Shown here: piece after piece, positions 43,160 to 52,052 of the stretch
Layout: each line of letters begins with the position of its first letter
Position numbering within the stretch: position 1 is the first letter of the stretch
NCBI GenBank assembly: GCA_028292505.1
Contig: JAQGMF010000020.1
Location: 1-64,000 of the forward strand
Direction: 5' to 3'
DNA: 64,000 bases
From: Rhodocyclales bacterium
Lineage (GTDB): Bacteria; Pseudomonadota; Gammaproteobacteria; Burkholderiales; Rhodocyclaceae
Notes under the pieces: generated by a model
Seen by the model: only the letters and a program-made list of their open reading frames with translations
Databases searched by the model: none
Told to the model about the DNA's origin: nothing
Translations under genes and position numbers: made by a program

Positions 43160-43906
43160 GTGTTCAGTCTTGAAGGACAAGTGGCCCTGGTGACGGGTGC
43201 CAGTCGCGGCATCGGCAGCGCCATAGCGCTGCAACTGGGCAAGGCCGGCGCAACAGTCATTGGCACCGCGACTTCGGAGTCGGGCGCATCGGCGATTTCA
43301 GTGGCCCTTGCCGAGGCAGGCATCAAGGGGCGCGGCATGGCGCTCGACGTGACCAATGCGGCGGCGGCCGAAGCGATCATCGCGCAGATCGAGGATGAAT
43401 TCGGCGGCGTCGCCATCCTGGTCAATAACGCGGGTATCACGCGCGACAATATCGCCCTGCGCATGAAGGATGCCGAGTGGGACGCGGTCATCGACACTAA
43501 TCTGAAAGCCGTATTTCGCATGTCCAAGCTGGTCATGCGGCCGATGATGAAGGCGCGTTTTGGCCGCATCATCAGCATTACCTCAGTGGTCGGTAGTGCG
43601 GGCAACCTGGGCCAGGCCAACTACGCGGCGGCCAAGGCCGGCGTGGCCGGCATGACCCGCGCGCTGGCACGCGAACTCGGTAGCCGTAATATTACGGTCA
43701 ATTGTGTGGCGCCGGGCTTCATCGATACCGACATGACACGCGAGCTGCCCGACGCGCAGCGCGATGCGCTGCAGGGCCAGATTGCGGTCGGTCGCCTGGG
43801 TCGTCCCGAAGAAATTGCCGCCGCGGTGGTGTTCCTGGCTTCGCAGGAAGCCAGCTATATTTCCGGCGTTACCCTGCATGTGAATGGGGGCATGTACATG
43901 GCCTGA
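43160..43906 (+). CDS. fabG: 3-oxoacyl-ACP reductase
   Basis: Encodes 248 residues from a GTG preceded by AGGAG. The SDR motifs are TGASRGIG (12-19), NNAG (89-92), catalytic Ser142, Tyr155 and Lys159 (YAAAK), and the ending SYISGVTLHVNGGMYMA. It reduces 3-oxoacyl-ACP with NADPH. It lies 33 nt after fabD and 126 nt before acpP. Confidence 0.97.
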   Translation: MFSLEGQVALVTGASRGIGSAIALQLGKAGATVIGTATSESGASAISVALAEAGIKGRGMALDVTNAAAAEAIIAQIEDEFGGVAILVNNAGITRDNIALRMKDAEWDAVIDTNLKAVFRMSKLVMRPMMKARFGRIISITSVVGSAGNLGQANYAAAKAGVAGMTRALARELGSRNITVNCVAPGFIDTDMTRELPDAQRDALQGQIAVGRLGRPEEIAAAVVFLASQEASYISGVTLHVNGGMYMA

Positions 43907-44032
43907 ACCCTTGGCTGTGCACGGCCTGTTTCCACCCTGGCAGAGGCGGCTCAAAGTTATGGCCGCTTTCTGCTAAAATAGCGAAGTTTTGTCCAATTAA
44001 GCACACGCATTAATTCAGAGAAGGAGCGATTC

Positions 44033-44275
44033 ATGGAGAACATTGAACAGCGCGTTCGTAAGATCGTCGCCGAACAACTTGGCGTTAACGACGCAGACAT
44101 CAAGAACGAATCTTCGTTCGTAGATGACCTGGGAGCGGATTCGCTGGACACGGTCGAGCTGGTGATGGCGCTCGAAGAAGAATTCGAGTGCGAGATTCCG
44201 GACGAGGAAGCTGAAAAGATCACCACGGTTCAACAAGCCATCGACTACGTCAGCGCCAATCTGAGCAAGGCCTGA
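44033..44275 (+). CDS. acpP: Acyl carrier protein
   Basis: Encodes 80 residues. The 4'-phosphopantetheine attachment site is Ser37 in GADSLDTVE; the acidic helix II ([21 protein letters not shown]) is typical. It carries acyl chains in fatty acid synthesis and is activated by AcpS, encoded at 58.3 kb in this window. AAGGAG precedes the ATG. The gap before it may hold a promoter (TAAAAT at 43974), and a hairpin follows the gene. Confidence 0.98.
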   Translation: MENIEQRVRKIVAEQLGVNDADIKNESSFVDDLGADSLDTVELVMALEEEFECEIPDEEAEKITTVQQAIDYVSANLSKA

Positions 44276-44353
44276 TCGATTTCACGAAGTCGTAGCGCGT
44301 CCGGCACCGAGCATTACTGCTGCATCGGCCGGGCAGCGCAGTACGGCTTCAAG

Positions 44354-44387
44354 CGGCGGGACAGGCCGGTTGCCGGATGTCCCGCCG
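44354..44387 (+). terminator. Hairpin after acpP
   Basis: A 10-bp stem CGGCGGGACA/TGTCCCGCCG, with an inner CCGG-TTG-CCGG pairing, lies 78 nt after the acpP stop, followed by TTCGTTGTT. It could terminate part of the transcript so that acpP accumulates apart from fabF. The rest of the 275-nt acpP-fabF gap shows no gene. Confidence 0.55.
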
Positions 44388-44550
44388 TTCGTTGTTAATG
44401 TCTTCCGCTTTTTGCCACGCGCTTTGTCATGCGCCGCTTTTGCCGCACGCATGTGTCATGCTGCTCGGCACGTCAAGTCACTCCACTGGTTTTCAGCGTT
44501 AGGTGGTGTTGCTTGTGGCATGACGCGGGAGCCTTCGAAGGAGCGAATCC

Positions 44551-45789
44551 TTGACGCGTCGTCGGGTCGTTGTAACAGGGCTGGGGATTATTTCTCCGGT
44601 CGGTAATTCTCTTGTCTCCGCGTGGGACAACATCGTCAATGCACGTTCAGGCATTGCGCGTATCACGCGTTTCGACGCTGCCGGCCTGCCTACGCGGATC
44701 GCCGGGGAGGTCAAGAATTTCGATGTCGCTGCTTACCTTTCTCCAAAGGAAGCGCGTCGTTTCGACACGTTCATTCATTACGGCCTTGCGGCGGCCATCG
44801 ACGCTTTGAAGGATGCAGGCATTGGCGAGAATCCCGATTTCGCCGAGCGTATCGGCGTGTGCATCGGCTCAGGCATCGGCGGTTTGCCCTTGATCGAGGA
44901 TACACACGAGGCTTCGCGCGAAGCCGGCGTACGGAAGGTATCCCCGTTTTTTGTGCCGGGCTCCATCATCAACATGGTGTCGGGCATTCTGTCGATCAAT
45001 TACGGTTTCAAGGGCCCGAACTTTGCGCTGGTGAGTGCTTGCGCGACGGGCAATCACTCGATCGGTGAAGCGCAGCGGCTGATCGAATACGGCGATGCCG
45101 ATGTCATGATTGCCGGCGGCACCGAATCCACCGTTTCGTTCCTCGGTGTCGGCGGCTTCTGCGCAGCCAAAGCTTTGTCGACTCGTAATGACGATCCCGC
45201 AACGGCGAGCCGTCCCTGGGATATGGGTCGCGATGGCTTCGTGCTCGGTGAAGGCGCCGGTGTCCTGGTGCTCGAAGAACTCGAACATGCCAAGGCGCGC
45301 GGAGCGAAGATCTATTGCGAAGTAACAGGCTACGGTATGAGTTCGGATGCCTATCACATCACCGCGCCTGCCGAAGGTGGCGAGGGCGCGGCGCGTTCTG
45401 TCGTCAATGCCTTGCGCAATGCGCGTACCAACCTCGATGAGGTCGACTACATCAACGCGCATGGGACTTCCACCGGCCTGGGCGACATTGCCGAGACGAT
45501 GGCCATCAAGCGCGCGTTCGGCGATCACGCTCACAAAGTTGCGGTGAGTTCGACCAAGTCCATGACGGGTCATCTGTTGGGTGGCGCAGCCGGTATCGAA
45601 GCGGTGTTTTCCTGCTTGGCGATACATCATCAGGTTGCACCGCCTACAGCCAATTTGCATGAACCCGATCCGGCGTGCGATCTGGACTATGTGCCGCTGA
45701 TCGCGCGTCCGATGAAGATCGATGTCGTGATCTCCAATTCCTTCGGCTTCGGCGGTACCAACAGCACGCTGGTGTTCCGCCGCGTCTGA
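44551..45789 (+). CDS. fabF: 3-oxoacyl-ACP synthase II
   Basis: Encodes 412 residues from a TTG with AAGGAG 7 nt before it. The condensing-enzyme triad is Cys164 (SACATGNHS), His304 (NAHGTSTG) and His341 (TGHLLGGA); the C-terminal GFGGTN loop is present. It elongates acyl-ACP and controls unsaturated chain length. The TTG start is supported by the conserved MTRRRVVVTGLGI N-terminus. Confidence 0.97.
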   Translation: MTRRRVVVTGLGIISPVGNSLVSAWDNIVNARSGIARITRFDAAGLPTRIAGEVKNFDVAAYLSPKEARRFDTFIHYGLAAAIDALKDAGIGENPDFAERIGVCIGSGIGGLPLIEDTHEASREAGVRKVSPFFVPGSIINMVSGILSINYGFKGPNFALVSACATGNHSIGEAQRLIEYGDADVMIAGGTESTVSFLGVGGFCAAKALSTRNDDPATASRPWDMGRDGFVLGEGAGVLVLEELEHAKARGAKIYCEVTGYGMSSDAYHITAPAEGGEGAARSVVNALRNARTNLDEVDYINAHGTSTGLGDIAETMAIKRAFGDHAHKVAVSSTKSMTGHLLGGAAGIEAVFSCLAIHHQVAPPTANLHEPDPACDLDYVPLIARPMKIDVVISNSFGFGGTNSTLVFRRV

Positions 45790-45800
45790 GCGAGCGGCGG

Positions 45801-46220
45801 GTGACTGTGAAGCCTCCCGCCGCAATTCCCCTGGCCTGGTCGCCCTTGCTGTGCGTGGCGATCGGGTTGGCGCACATACTTCCCTTTGCAAGCGTATTTG
45901 CCGAGAGCGTTCCAGGCTGGACGCGCTGGCTCGTCGCGCCGCTATGCCTGGCATCTGCACTATGGGCAGGCTTTGTCGGAAAGCGCTTGCGCACGGCGAG
46001 CCTGTGTCCGCATGGCGAAGGCATAAAACTCATATTGCATAACGCATCGCTCGATGGACGTGTATTGTCGTCGAGCGTGGAGATGGGTGCGCTGATCATC
46101 CTGCATTGGCAGGCGGATGCAGGCGGCAAGCTGCAGCGCTATGCGTTGCTGCGCGATGCTTTTACGGCGGAGGATTGGCGCGTGTTGAAGGTGTGGCTGC
46201 GCTGGTCGGTGACGAAATAG
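45801..46220 (+). CDS. YgfX-like membrane protein
   Basis: Encodes 139 residues from GTG (a second GTG two codons later is possible). Two hydrophobic helices (about 12-30 and 39-57) are followed by a soluble beta-rich part ending LLRDAFTAEDWRVLKVWLRW. That layout and the C-terminal RxLxxWLR pattern resemble YgfX (CptA)/DUF1434 proteins, in E. coli linked to cell-shape inhibition and flavinylation-factor SdhE. Here it follows fabF by 11 nt. The family call is from pattern only. Confidence 0.55.
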   Translation: MTVKPPAAIPLAWSPLLCVAIGLAHILPFASVFAESVPGWTRWLVAPLCLASALWAGFVGKRLRTASLCPHGEGIKLILHNASLDGRVLSSSVEMGALIILHWQADAGGKLQRYALLRDAFTAEDWRVLKVWLRWSVTK

Positions 46221-46243
46221 GCAGTGCAGTTGTCATGCTAATG

Positions 46244-47851
46244 TCATGAATTCCAACGCTTCATGCCCCACGGGAAACGCCGATTGGAGAGCACGGTCGG
46301 CGTGGCCCGCGCCGAAGTTTCCGGATAATCGCGCGAGAAGTGCAGGCCGCGCGTTTCCTTGCGGGACAAGGCGCTGCGCACGATGAGGTCGGCGGTGGTG
46401 ACCAGGTTGCGAAGTTCGATCAGATCATTGCCGATACGGAAATTGGTGTAGTACTCGTTGATCTCGCGTTCGAGCAGGCGAATGCGGTGCTGCGCGCGTT
46501 GCAGACGCTTGGTGGTGCGCACGATGCCGACGTAGTCCCACATGAAACGGCGTAGTTCGTCCCAGTTGTGCGAGATGACGACTTCCTCGTCGGCATCGGC
46601 GACGCGGCTCTCGTCCCAGGCGGGCAGGGCATGTGCGATGGGACGCGGGTTGTTGAGAATATCCTGCGCCGCGGCTTCGCTGAATACCACACATTCCAGC
46701 AAGGAGTTGCTCGCCAGGCGGTTGGCGCCGTGCAGGCCGGAGCACGAGGTTTCGCCAATGGCATAAAGCCCCGGCAGGTCGGTACGCGACTGTAAATTGA
46801 TCATCACGCCGCCGCAGGTGTAGTGCGCGGCCGGCACCACCGGAATGGCTTGCTTGCTGATGTCGATACCCAGTTCCATGCAGCGCGCGAAGATGTTGGG
46901 GAAGTGCTCGTGCAGGAATTCGGCGGGCTTGTGACTGATGTCGAGGAAGACGCTGTCGAGGCCGCGTTTCTTCATCTCGAAGTCGATGGCGCGGGCCACG
47001 ATATCGCGTGGCGCCAGCTCGGCGCGCGGGTCGTGCGCTGGCATGAAACGTGATCCGTCGGGCAGCTTGAGCAGGCCGCCTTCGCCACGTACCGCTTCGG
47101 AAATGAGGAAGGACTTGGCTTGCGGGTGATACAGACAGGTGGGGTGGAACTGGATGAATTCCATGTTCGAGACGCGACAACCCGCGCGCCATGCCATGGC
47201 AATACCGTCGCCGGTCGCGGTGTCGGGGTTGGTGGTGTAGAGGTAGACCTTGCCTGCGCCACCCGTGGCCAGCACGGTATGCGCCGCAGCGAAGGCTGTG
47301 ACGTGGCCGCTATTTATGTCAAGCAGATAAGCGCCCATACAGCCTGCATCGGGTTTGCCGAGCTTGTGGCCGGCGATGATGTCGACAGCGACGTGTTGTT
47401 CAAGGATGGTGATGTTGGTATGACGACGTACTCGATCCGTGAGCGTCTCCTGAACAGCCGCGCCGGTGGCGTCGGCAACATGGACGATGCGCCGATGGCT
47501 GTGACCGCCTTCGCGCGTGAGATGCATGCCCCAAGTCGTTTCATCGTCCGGTGTGAACGGCACACCTTGCGAGCTCAGCCATTCGATGGCGCCCTTGCCG
47601 TGTTCGATGACGAAACGCGTTGCCGCCGGGTCGTTGAGATAGCCGCCGGCGACGAGCGTGTCGTCATAATGCGAGTCGATCGAATCCGAGGGGTCCATCA
47701 CTGCGGCGATGCCACCTTGCGCCCAGGCGCTGGCGGTATCTTCGATGTGTCGCTTGGTGACCAGCGCAACGCGCAGTTTGTCGGCCAACCGCAGCGCCAG
47801 GGACTGCCCGGCGAGCCCGGTGCCGAGGATCAAGACGTCGAACTGCTTCAA
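46244..47851 (-). CDS. nadB: L-aspartate oxidase
   Basis: Encodes 535 residues from a TTG with AAGG upstream; the conserved N-terminus [19 protein letters not shown] begins at this codon. The FAD Rossmann motif [16 protein letters not shown], and [13 protein letters not shown] are typical. Catalytic-face segments include [16 protein letters not shown] and HYTCGGV. It oxidises aspartate to iminoaspartate, the first step of de novo NAD synthesis. nadA and nadC are not nearby. It is convergent with the YgfX-like gene and divergent from rpoE. Confidence 0.95.
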   Translation of the reverse strand: MKQFDVLILGTGLAGQSLALRLADKLRVALVTKRHIEDTASAWAQGGIAAVMDPSDSIDSHYDDTLVAGGYLNDPAATRFVIEHGKGAIEWLSSQGVPFTPDDETTWGMHLTREGGHSHRRIVHVADATGAAVQETLTDRVRRHTNITILEQHVAVDIIAGHKLGKPDAGCMGAYLLDINSGHVTAFAAAHTVLATGGAGKVYLYTTNPDTATGDGIAMAWRAGCRVSNMEFIQFHPTCLYHPQAKSFLISEAVRGEGGLLKLPDGSRFMPAHDPRAELAPRDIVARAIDFEMKKRGLDSVFLDISHKPAEFLHEHFPNIFARCMELGIDISKQAIPVVPAAHYTCGGVMINLQSRTDLPGLYAIGETSCSGLHGANRLASNSLLECVVFSEAAAQDILNNPRPIAHALPAWDESRVADADEEVVISHNWDELRRFMWDYVGIVRTTKRLQRAQHRIRLLEREINEYYTNFRIGNDLIELRNLVTTADLIVRSALSRKETRGLHFSRDYPETSARATPTVLSNRRFPWGMKRWNS

Positions 47852-48137
47852 GGATTTGTGCCTTCGAAGGAATGCGGAAAGAGGGATGAAAAGGGAAGTG
47901 AAAGGCGGCGGCAAATACCATTTCCTTCGCCGCTCGGCCCTGCAACTTCGGCAGGAGCGCGCTGAAATATAGCATGCCGCCCGGATGCGGGAGCGGCGTG
48001 CTATCACGTTCGTCGTTCGTGCATGAACTTCCCCTCGCGCGCCGTGTCACAGCCGCAGTACGTCGCAAGGCATGGGCTATACTCGCGCGGATTCGTCGGC
48101 CGATAAGTGGCGGATTGAGACAGCGCAGAAAGAGTCG

Positions 48138-48737
48138 ATGAGCGACAGGGAAATTGACCAGGAGTTGGTGGAGCGGGTACAGCGCGGCGACAAGCAGGCC
48201 TTCGGTCTGCTTGTGTCGAAGTATCAACGCAAGCTCGCCCGACTGCTGTCACGCATGATCCGCGATTCCGCCGAGGTGGAGGATGTGACGCAGGAGGCCT
48301 TTATCAAGGCTTACCGTGCGCTGCCGTCATTTCGCGGAGACAGCGCGTTTTATACGTGGCTTTATCGCATTGGCATAAACACGGCCAAGAATTATCTCGT
48401 GTCGCAGGGTCGGCGCGCGCCTACCTCCACCAGCGTGGATGCGGACGATGCGGAGTCGATGGAAGACGGTGATCTGCTGCGCCACACCGACACGCCCGAG
48501 CGTCTGATGATGACCAAACAGATCGGGCAGACGGTTAATGCGGCGATGGACGCGTTGCCCGAAGAGCTGCGCACGGCCATCCTGCTGCGCGAGATTGAAG
48601 GTTTGAGTTACGAAGAGATCGCAACCGTGATGGATTGCCCGATCGGCACCGTACGGTCGCGTATTTTCAGGGCACGCGAGGCAATATCCGAGCGTCTTAA
48701 GCCAATGTTGGACGTCGCTCCGGACAAGAGGTGGTGA
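48138..48737 (+). CDS. rpoE: RNA polymerase sigma factor RpoE (ECF)
   Basis: Encodes 199 residues of ECF sigma-E type. Region 2 has VEDVTQEAFIKAYRALPSFRGDSAFYTWLYRI; region 4 has LREIEGLSYEEIATVMDCPIGTVRSRIFRAREAI. It directs envelope-stress genes and is held by RseA. The start MSDREIDQELVERV fits the family and lies within a longer open frame. The divergent gap to nadB (47852-48137) has a TATACT (48078) but no matched -35, and no convincing sigma-E autoregulatory box. Confidence 0.95.
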   Translation: MSDREIDQELVERVQRGDKQAFGLLVSKYQRKLARLLSRMIRDSAEVEDVTQEAFIKAYRALPSFRGDSAFYTWLYRIGINTAKNYLVSQGRRAPTSTSVDADDAESMEDGDLLRHTDTPERLMMTKQIGQTVNAAMDALPEELRTAILLREIEGLSYEEIATVMDCPIGTVRSRIFRAREAISERLKPMLDVAPDKRW

Positions 48738-48738
48738 A

Positions 48739-49269
48739 ATGATGGATGAACAGATTTCAGCATGGATTGATGGCGAGCTTGCCGACGAGGAAGCGCGCCG
48801 GGTGCGTGAGGCCGTGGCGCGACAGGCTGCAATGCAGGCCCGGTGCGGCACCTTGTGGCTCATTGGCGATGTTATGCGCGATGAGAGCCCGCTGTCAGCG
48901 AATTTCACTGAACGCGTGATGGCGGTGCTCGAGACCGAGCCGACAATTCTGGCGCCGATGTCCGCTCCACCGCGTGCGGCAAGTCCGGCGCCGCGCTGGC
49001 TACACTGGGCCGCTGCGGCAGCGGGTGTGGCAGTCGTCGCGTGGTCGGCATTGAGTGGTGGTACTACGCATCAGGCGGACGTTGTGCCTGTGGTGGCTGC
49101 AACGCAATCGTTGGCACAGCAATTCGCGCTGCAAACCAGCACGCGTCAAGGCGAAGATGACCGGCCTTATCTGATGGCACATCAAGCGTACGGGCCAGGC
49201 GTGCAGATGGCGGGCGTGTCGGGTTATATGCGGCCGGTGTCGCTCGATCAACCGATTGCTTCTCGATGA
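48739..49269 (+). CDS. rseA: Anti-sigma-E factor RseA
   Basis: Encodes 176 residues. The N-terminal anti-sigma domain (about 1-65, EQISAWIDGELADEEARRV) binds RpoE; one transmembrane helix lies at about 88-106 and the C-terminal part is periplasmic, ending near a helix that could contact RseB. It starts 2 nt after rpoE. Regulated cleavage of RseA releases sigma-E in E. coli. Confidence 0.88.
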   Translation: MMDEQISAWIDGELADEEARRVREAVARQAAMQARCGTLWLIGDVMRDESPLSANFTERVMAVLETEPTILAPMSAPPRAASPAPRWLHWAAAAAGVAVVAWSALSGGTTHQADVVPVVAATQSLAQQFALQTSTRQGEDDRPYLMAHQAYGPGVQMAGVSGYMRPVSLDQPIASR

Positions 49270-49297
49270 GCTGCTGCGCTCTTGCCGGTGAGATATT

Positions 49298-50305
49298 TTG
49301 GCAGCCACTTTGAAAATCATCGTGAGGACTGAGGCGGCACGAATCCTTGCGGCACTGGTGTTGATGACGTTGGCCGGCATAGCGGCGGGCCAGGGTAGTT
49401 CGCCGGATGCGACCATGTGGCTGCATCGTATGAGCCAAGCCTCACGCACGCTGAATTACTCCGGTCTGTTCGTATATCAAAGCGGCGGACGTACCGAGAG
49501 CTCGCGTATTACGCACGTGGTGGACGGCTCGGGCCAGCAGGAGCGGCTGGAAACGGTTGATGGTGCCTCGCGTGAAGTCATCCGCAACAATGATGAAGTC
49601 CAGACTTTTTTCCCCAAGGAACGCCTGCTGGTCATCGACCGTGCGGTGGCCGGGAGTTTTCCCGGGCGTGCAGTGTCGGTCGTCAGTGGCCTGGGCGATT
49701 TCTATGTCGTGCGCCTGGGAGATGTCGAACGCATAGCGGGCCGCGACGCGCAGGCGATCCGTCTCGAGCCGCGCGATGATATGCGCTATGGCCACGAGTT
49801 GTGGGCGGATGTGGCAACCGGTTTGCTGATCAAGGCACGCATGCTCAGAGCGCCCGGCGATGTCGTCGAGGAGTTTGCTTTTTCCGATCTGCTGGTCGGG
49901 CCACAGGTGGATCGCGAACGCGTCAAGCCGCGCTACAGCCGCACCTCCGACTGGACGATCCTGAATGCGCGCGGCACGGACCTGCGGCCGGACGAGTTCG
50001 GCTGGGTGTTTCGTGGGCTGCCACCAGGGTTCAAGCAAGTGTCGCTGGCGCGGCGGCCAATCCGCAAAGATGGCCCGGAAGCCTTGCACGCGGTGTTCTC
50101 CGACGGGCTTGCCACCATCTCCGTTTTCATTGAACCGAACAGCGGTCGCAACATGAGCGTCGCACCGGTGCAAAGCCATTCCGGCCCGATCGGCATTTAC
50201 AAAAGCAGCAAGGGCGAGGTGATGGTCACTGCTATCGGCGAGGTGCCACCGACCGCCTTGCGTCGTGTCGCAGAAAGCGTCGAGAAGCAGACGCTCAAGC
50301 CCTAA
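49298..50305 (+). CDS. rseB: Sigma-E regulatory protein RseB (MucB)
   Basis: Encodes 335 residues from a TTG, with GGTGAG just upstream; a second TTG four codons later is possible. A hydrophobic N-terminus (about 13-30) is the export signal. The LolA-like domain starts with WLHRMSQASRTLNYSGLFVYQ and the MucB/RseB C-domain has WVFRGLPPGFKQVS. It binds the periplasmic end of RseA and protects it from proteolysis. Follows rseA by 28 nt. Confidence 0.88.
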   Translation: MAATLKIIVRTEAARILAALVLMTLAGIAAGQGSSPDATMWLHRMSQASRTLNYSGLFVYQSGGRTESSRITHVVDGSGQQERLETVDGASREVIRNNDEVQTFFPKERLLVIDRAVAGSFPGRAVSVVSGLGDFYVVRLGDVERIAGRDAQAIRLEPRDDMRYGHELWADVATGLLIKARMLRAPGDVVEEFAFSDLLVGPQVDRERVKPRYSRTSDWTILNARGTDLRPDEFGWVFRGLPPGFKQVSLARRPIRKDGPEALHAVFSDGLATISVFIEPNSGRNMSVAPVQSHSGPIGIYKSSKGEVMVTAIGEVPPTALRRVAESVEKQTLKP

Positions 50306-50448
50306 GACACCTTTTTCCTGTGTCGTTCCGCGTCTCGTGATTGTGGCGAGAGCATCTGGTCTGGTATGTTCAAGCCTTCGGCTTCGGTTCTGATGCCATG
50401 TCCGCGACTGCGCGACAGGCGTTTCCCGAGCGACATACTGGAATAAAG

Positions 50449-51936
50449 ATGACATTGTCCTTACGGGCGCCGTGCCAGACGCAGTATCGCTTCTTTCGTA
50501 TCTCCATTCGTTATCTTGTCGCGCTGCTGTGCGGGCTGCTCTGGGCGAGCGCGTCCAGCAGCGCTGTCCAGGGCCGCGACCTGCCAGACTTCGCTCCGCT
50601 TGTTGCCAAGCAGGCGCCCGTCGTGGTCAACATCACTGCGACGCAGTCTTCGCGTCTCGTCTCGCCCCTGCAACACCTCGGCGAAGATGCGCCCCTGCCG
50701 GACTGGTTGCGGCGCTTCGCGCCGAAGGGCGAACAATCGCCCGCGCCGGACGACGACGATCAGGCCACGGGTTCGGGCTTCATCATCGGCGCGGACGGCT
50801 ACATCCTCACCAATTCGCATGTTGTGGAAGGCGCCGACGAAATTCTGGTGCGGCTTTCCGACCGTCGCGAATTCGCAGCACGCGTGATCGGGCGCGACAA
50901 GCGCAGCGATATCGCTCTGCTCAAGGTCGATGCGACGGGCTTGCCGGTAGCACGTTTCGGCAACCCGGCCAACCTGCGTGTCGGCGACTGGGTATTGGCG
51001 ATCGGTTCGCCATTTGGCTTCGAAAGCACGGTGACGGCCGGCATCGTCAGTGCCAAGGGCCGTTCCCTGCCCGACGAGACCCTGGTGCCTTTCATCCAGA
51101 CCGATGTGGCCATCAACCCAGGCAATTCCGGTGGACCCTTGTTCAATCTCAAAGGCGAGGTCGTCGGTATCAATTCGCAGATCTATTCGCGCTCCGGCGG
51201 CTTCATGGGAATTTCCTTTTCCATTCCCATCGATGTCGCGCTCGACGTACAGCAGCAACTGCGCCAGTACGGGCGCGTGCGGCGCGGGCGCATCGGCGTG
51301 GTGATCCAGGATGTGTCGCGCGACGTGGCCGACAGCTTCGGTTTGAAAGAGCCGGCCGGTGCGCTGGTCAGCGCTGTCGATCCCGATGGGCCGGCGGTGC
51401 CGGCAGGCATCAAGATGGGCGACGTGATCCTGCGTTTCGATGGCAAACCGGTTGCCGATTCCGTGCAGTTGCCGCGCATCGTCGGCGTGACGCGCCCAGG
51501 CTCCCGCGCTGTGTTGCAGGTGTTTCGCGCCGGTGCCGTGCGTGATCTGACGATCGTCGTGGGAGAGTTTGCGGCCGAGGAGGAAGATGCCGCGCCGGTC
51601 GCCGTGAACGTGCCGCCACCGCGCGGCACCAATCGTCTGGGACTCATGACGCAGGATCTCACTGCCTCGCAGAAACGCGAATTCAAGACCACAGGGGGCG
51701 CCGTGATCAAGCAATCTTCCGGTGTCGCGGCGCGTGCCGAGCTGCGCACTGGCGATGTGGTGACCGCTGTAGTGGCACGCGGCAAAACCGAGGAGGTTCG
51801 TTCATCCGAGCACTTCAACTCGCTGGTCAATGCGCTGGACGCGAGCATGTCCGTGACCTTGCGCGTGCAGCGCGGCGATGCCGTCAATTTCGTGGGCATG
51901 AAGGTGCCATCGACGCTGCCCGGCGGCAAGCGCTGA
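50449..51936 (+). CDS. mucD: Periplasmic serine protease, DegP/MucD type
   Basis: Encodes 495 residues with an N-terminal signal segment (about 20-40). The trypsin-like triad is His124 (TNSHVVEGAD), Asp154 (SDIALLKVD) and Ser227 (PGNSGGP). Two PDZ domains follow (about 270-355 and 400-490). It degrades misfolded envelope proteins. It closes the rpoE-rseA-rseB-mucD block, as in Pseudomonas algU-mucA-mucB-mucD. Longer in-frame starts at 50398 and 50341 exist; the ATG used gives the best signal peptide. Confidence 0.9.
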   Translation: MTLSLRAPCQTQYRFFRISIRYLVALLCGLLWASASSSAVQGRDLPDFAPLVAKQAPVVVNITATQSSRLVSPLQHLGEDAPLPDWLRRFAPKGEQSPAPDDDDQATGSGFIIGADGYILTNSHVVEGADEILVRLSDRREFAARVIGRDKRSDIALLKVDATGLPVARFGNPANLRVGDWVLAIGSPFGFESTVTAGIVSAKGRSLPDETLVPFIQTDVAINPGNSGGPLFNLKGEVVGINSQIYSRSGGFMGISFSIPIDVALDVQQQLRQYGRVRRGRIGVVIQDVSRDVADSFGLKEPAGALVSAVDPDGPAVPAGIKMGDVILRFDGKPVADSVQLPRIVGVTRPGSRAVLQVFRAGAVRDLTIVVGEFAAEEEDAAPVAVNVPPPRGTNRLGLMTQDLTASQKREFKTTGGAVIKQSSGVAARAELRTGDVVTAVVARGKTEEVRSSEHFNSLVNALDASMSVTLRVQRGDAVNFVGMKVPSTLPGGKR

Positions 51937-51990
51937 TGAAGCAGGCGGCATTGCTGGCAAATGCCCGCGGGTTGCCGTCACCGACTCGGC

Positions 51991-51996
51991 TATAAT
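51991..51996 (+). promoter_or_regulatory. Possible -10 element of lepA
   Basis: A perfect TATAAT lies 57 nt before the lepA ATG. The nearest -35-like TTGCCG is only 13 bp away, so the -35 match is poor and the promoter is tentative. It would let lepA-lepB and the downstream genes be expressed apart from sigma-E. Confidence 0.35.
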
Positions 51997-52052
51997 CGCC
52001 GGTCGCGCAATTACAGGTTATCCATAGGGTGCTGCGGCACCCTTATTCATGC

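Noticed and set aside
48020-48137. Sigma-E autoregulatory promoter before rpoE
   Set aside because: GAACTT occurs near 48025 but no TCTGA-like -10 follows at the right distance.
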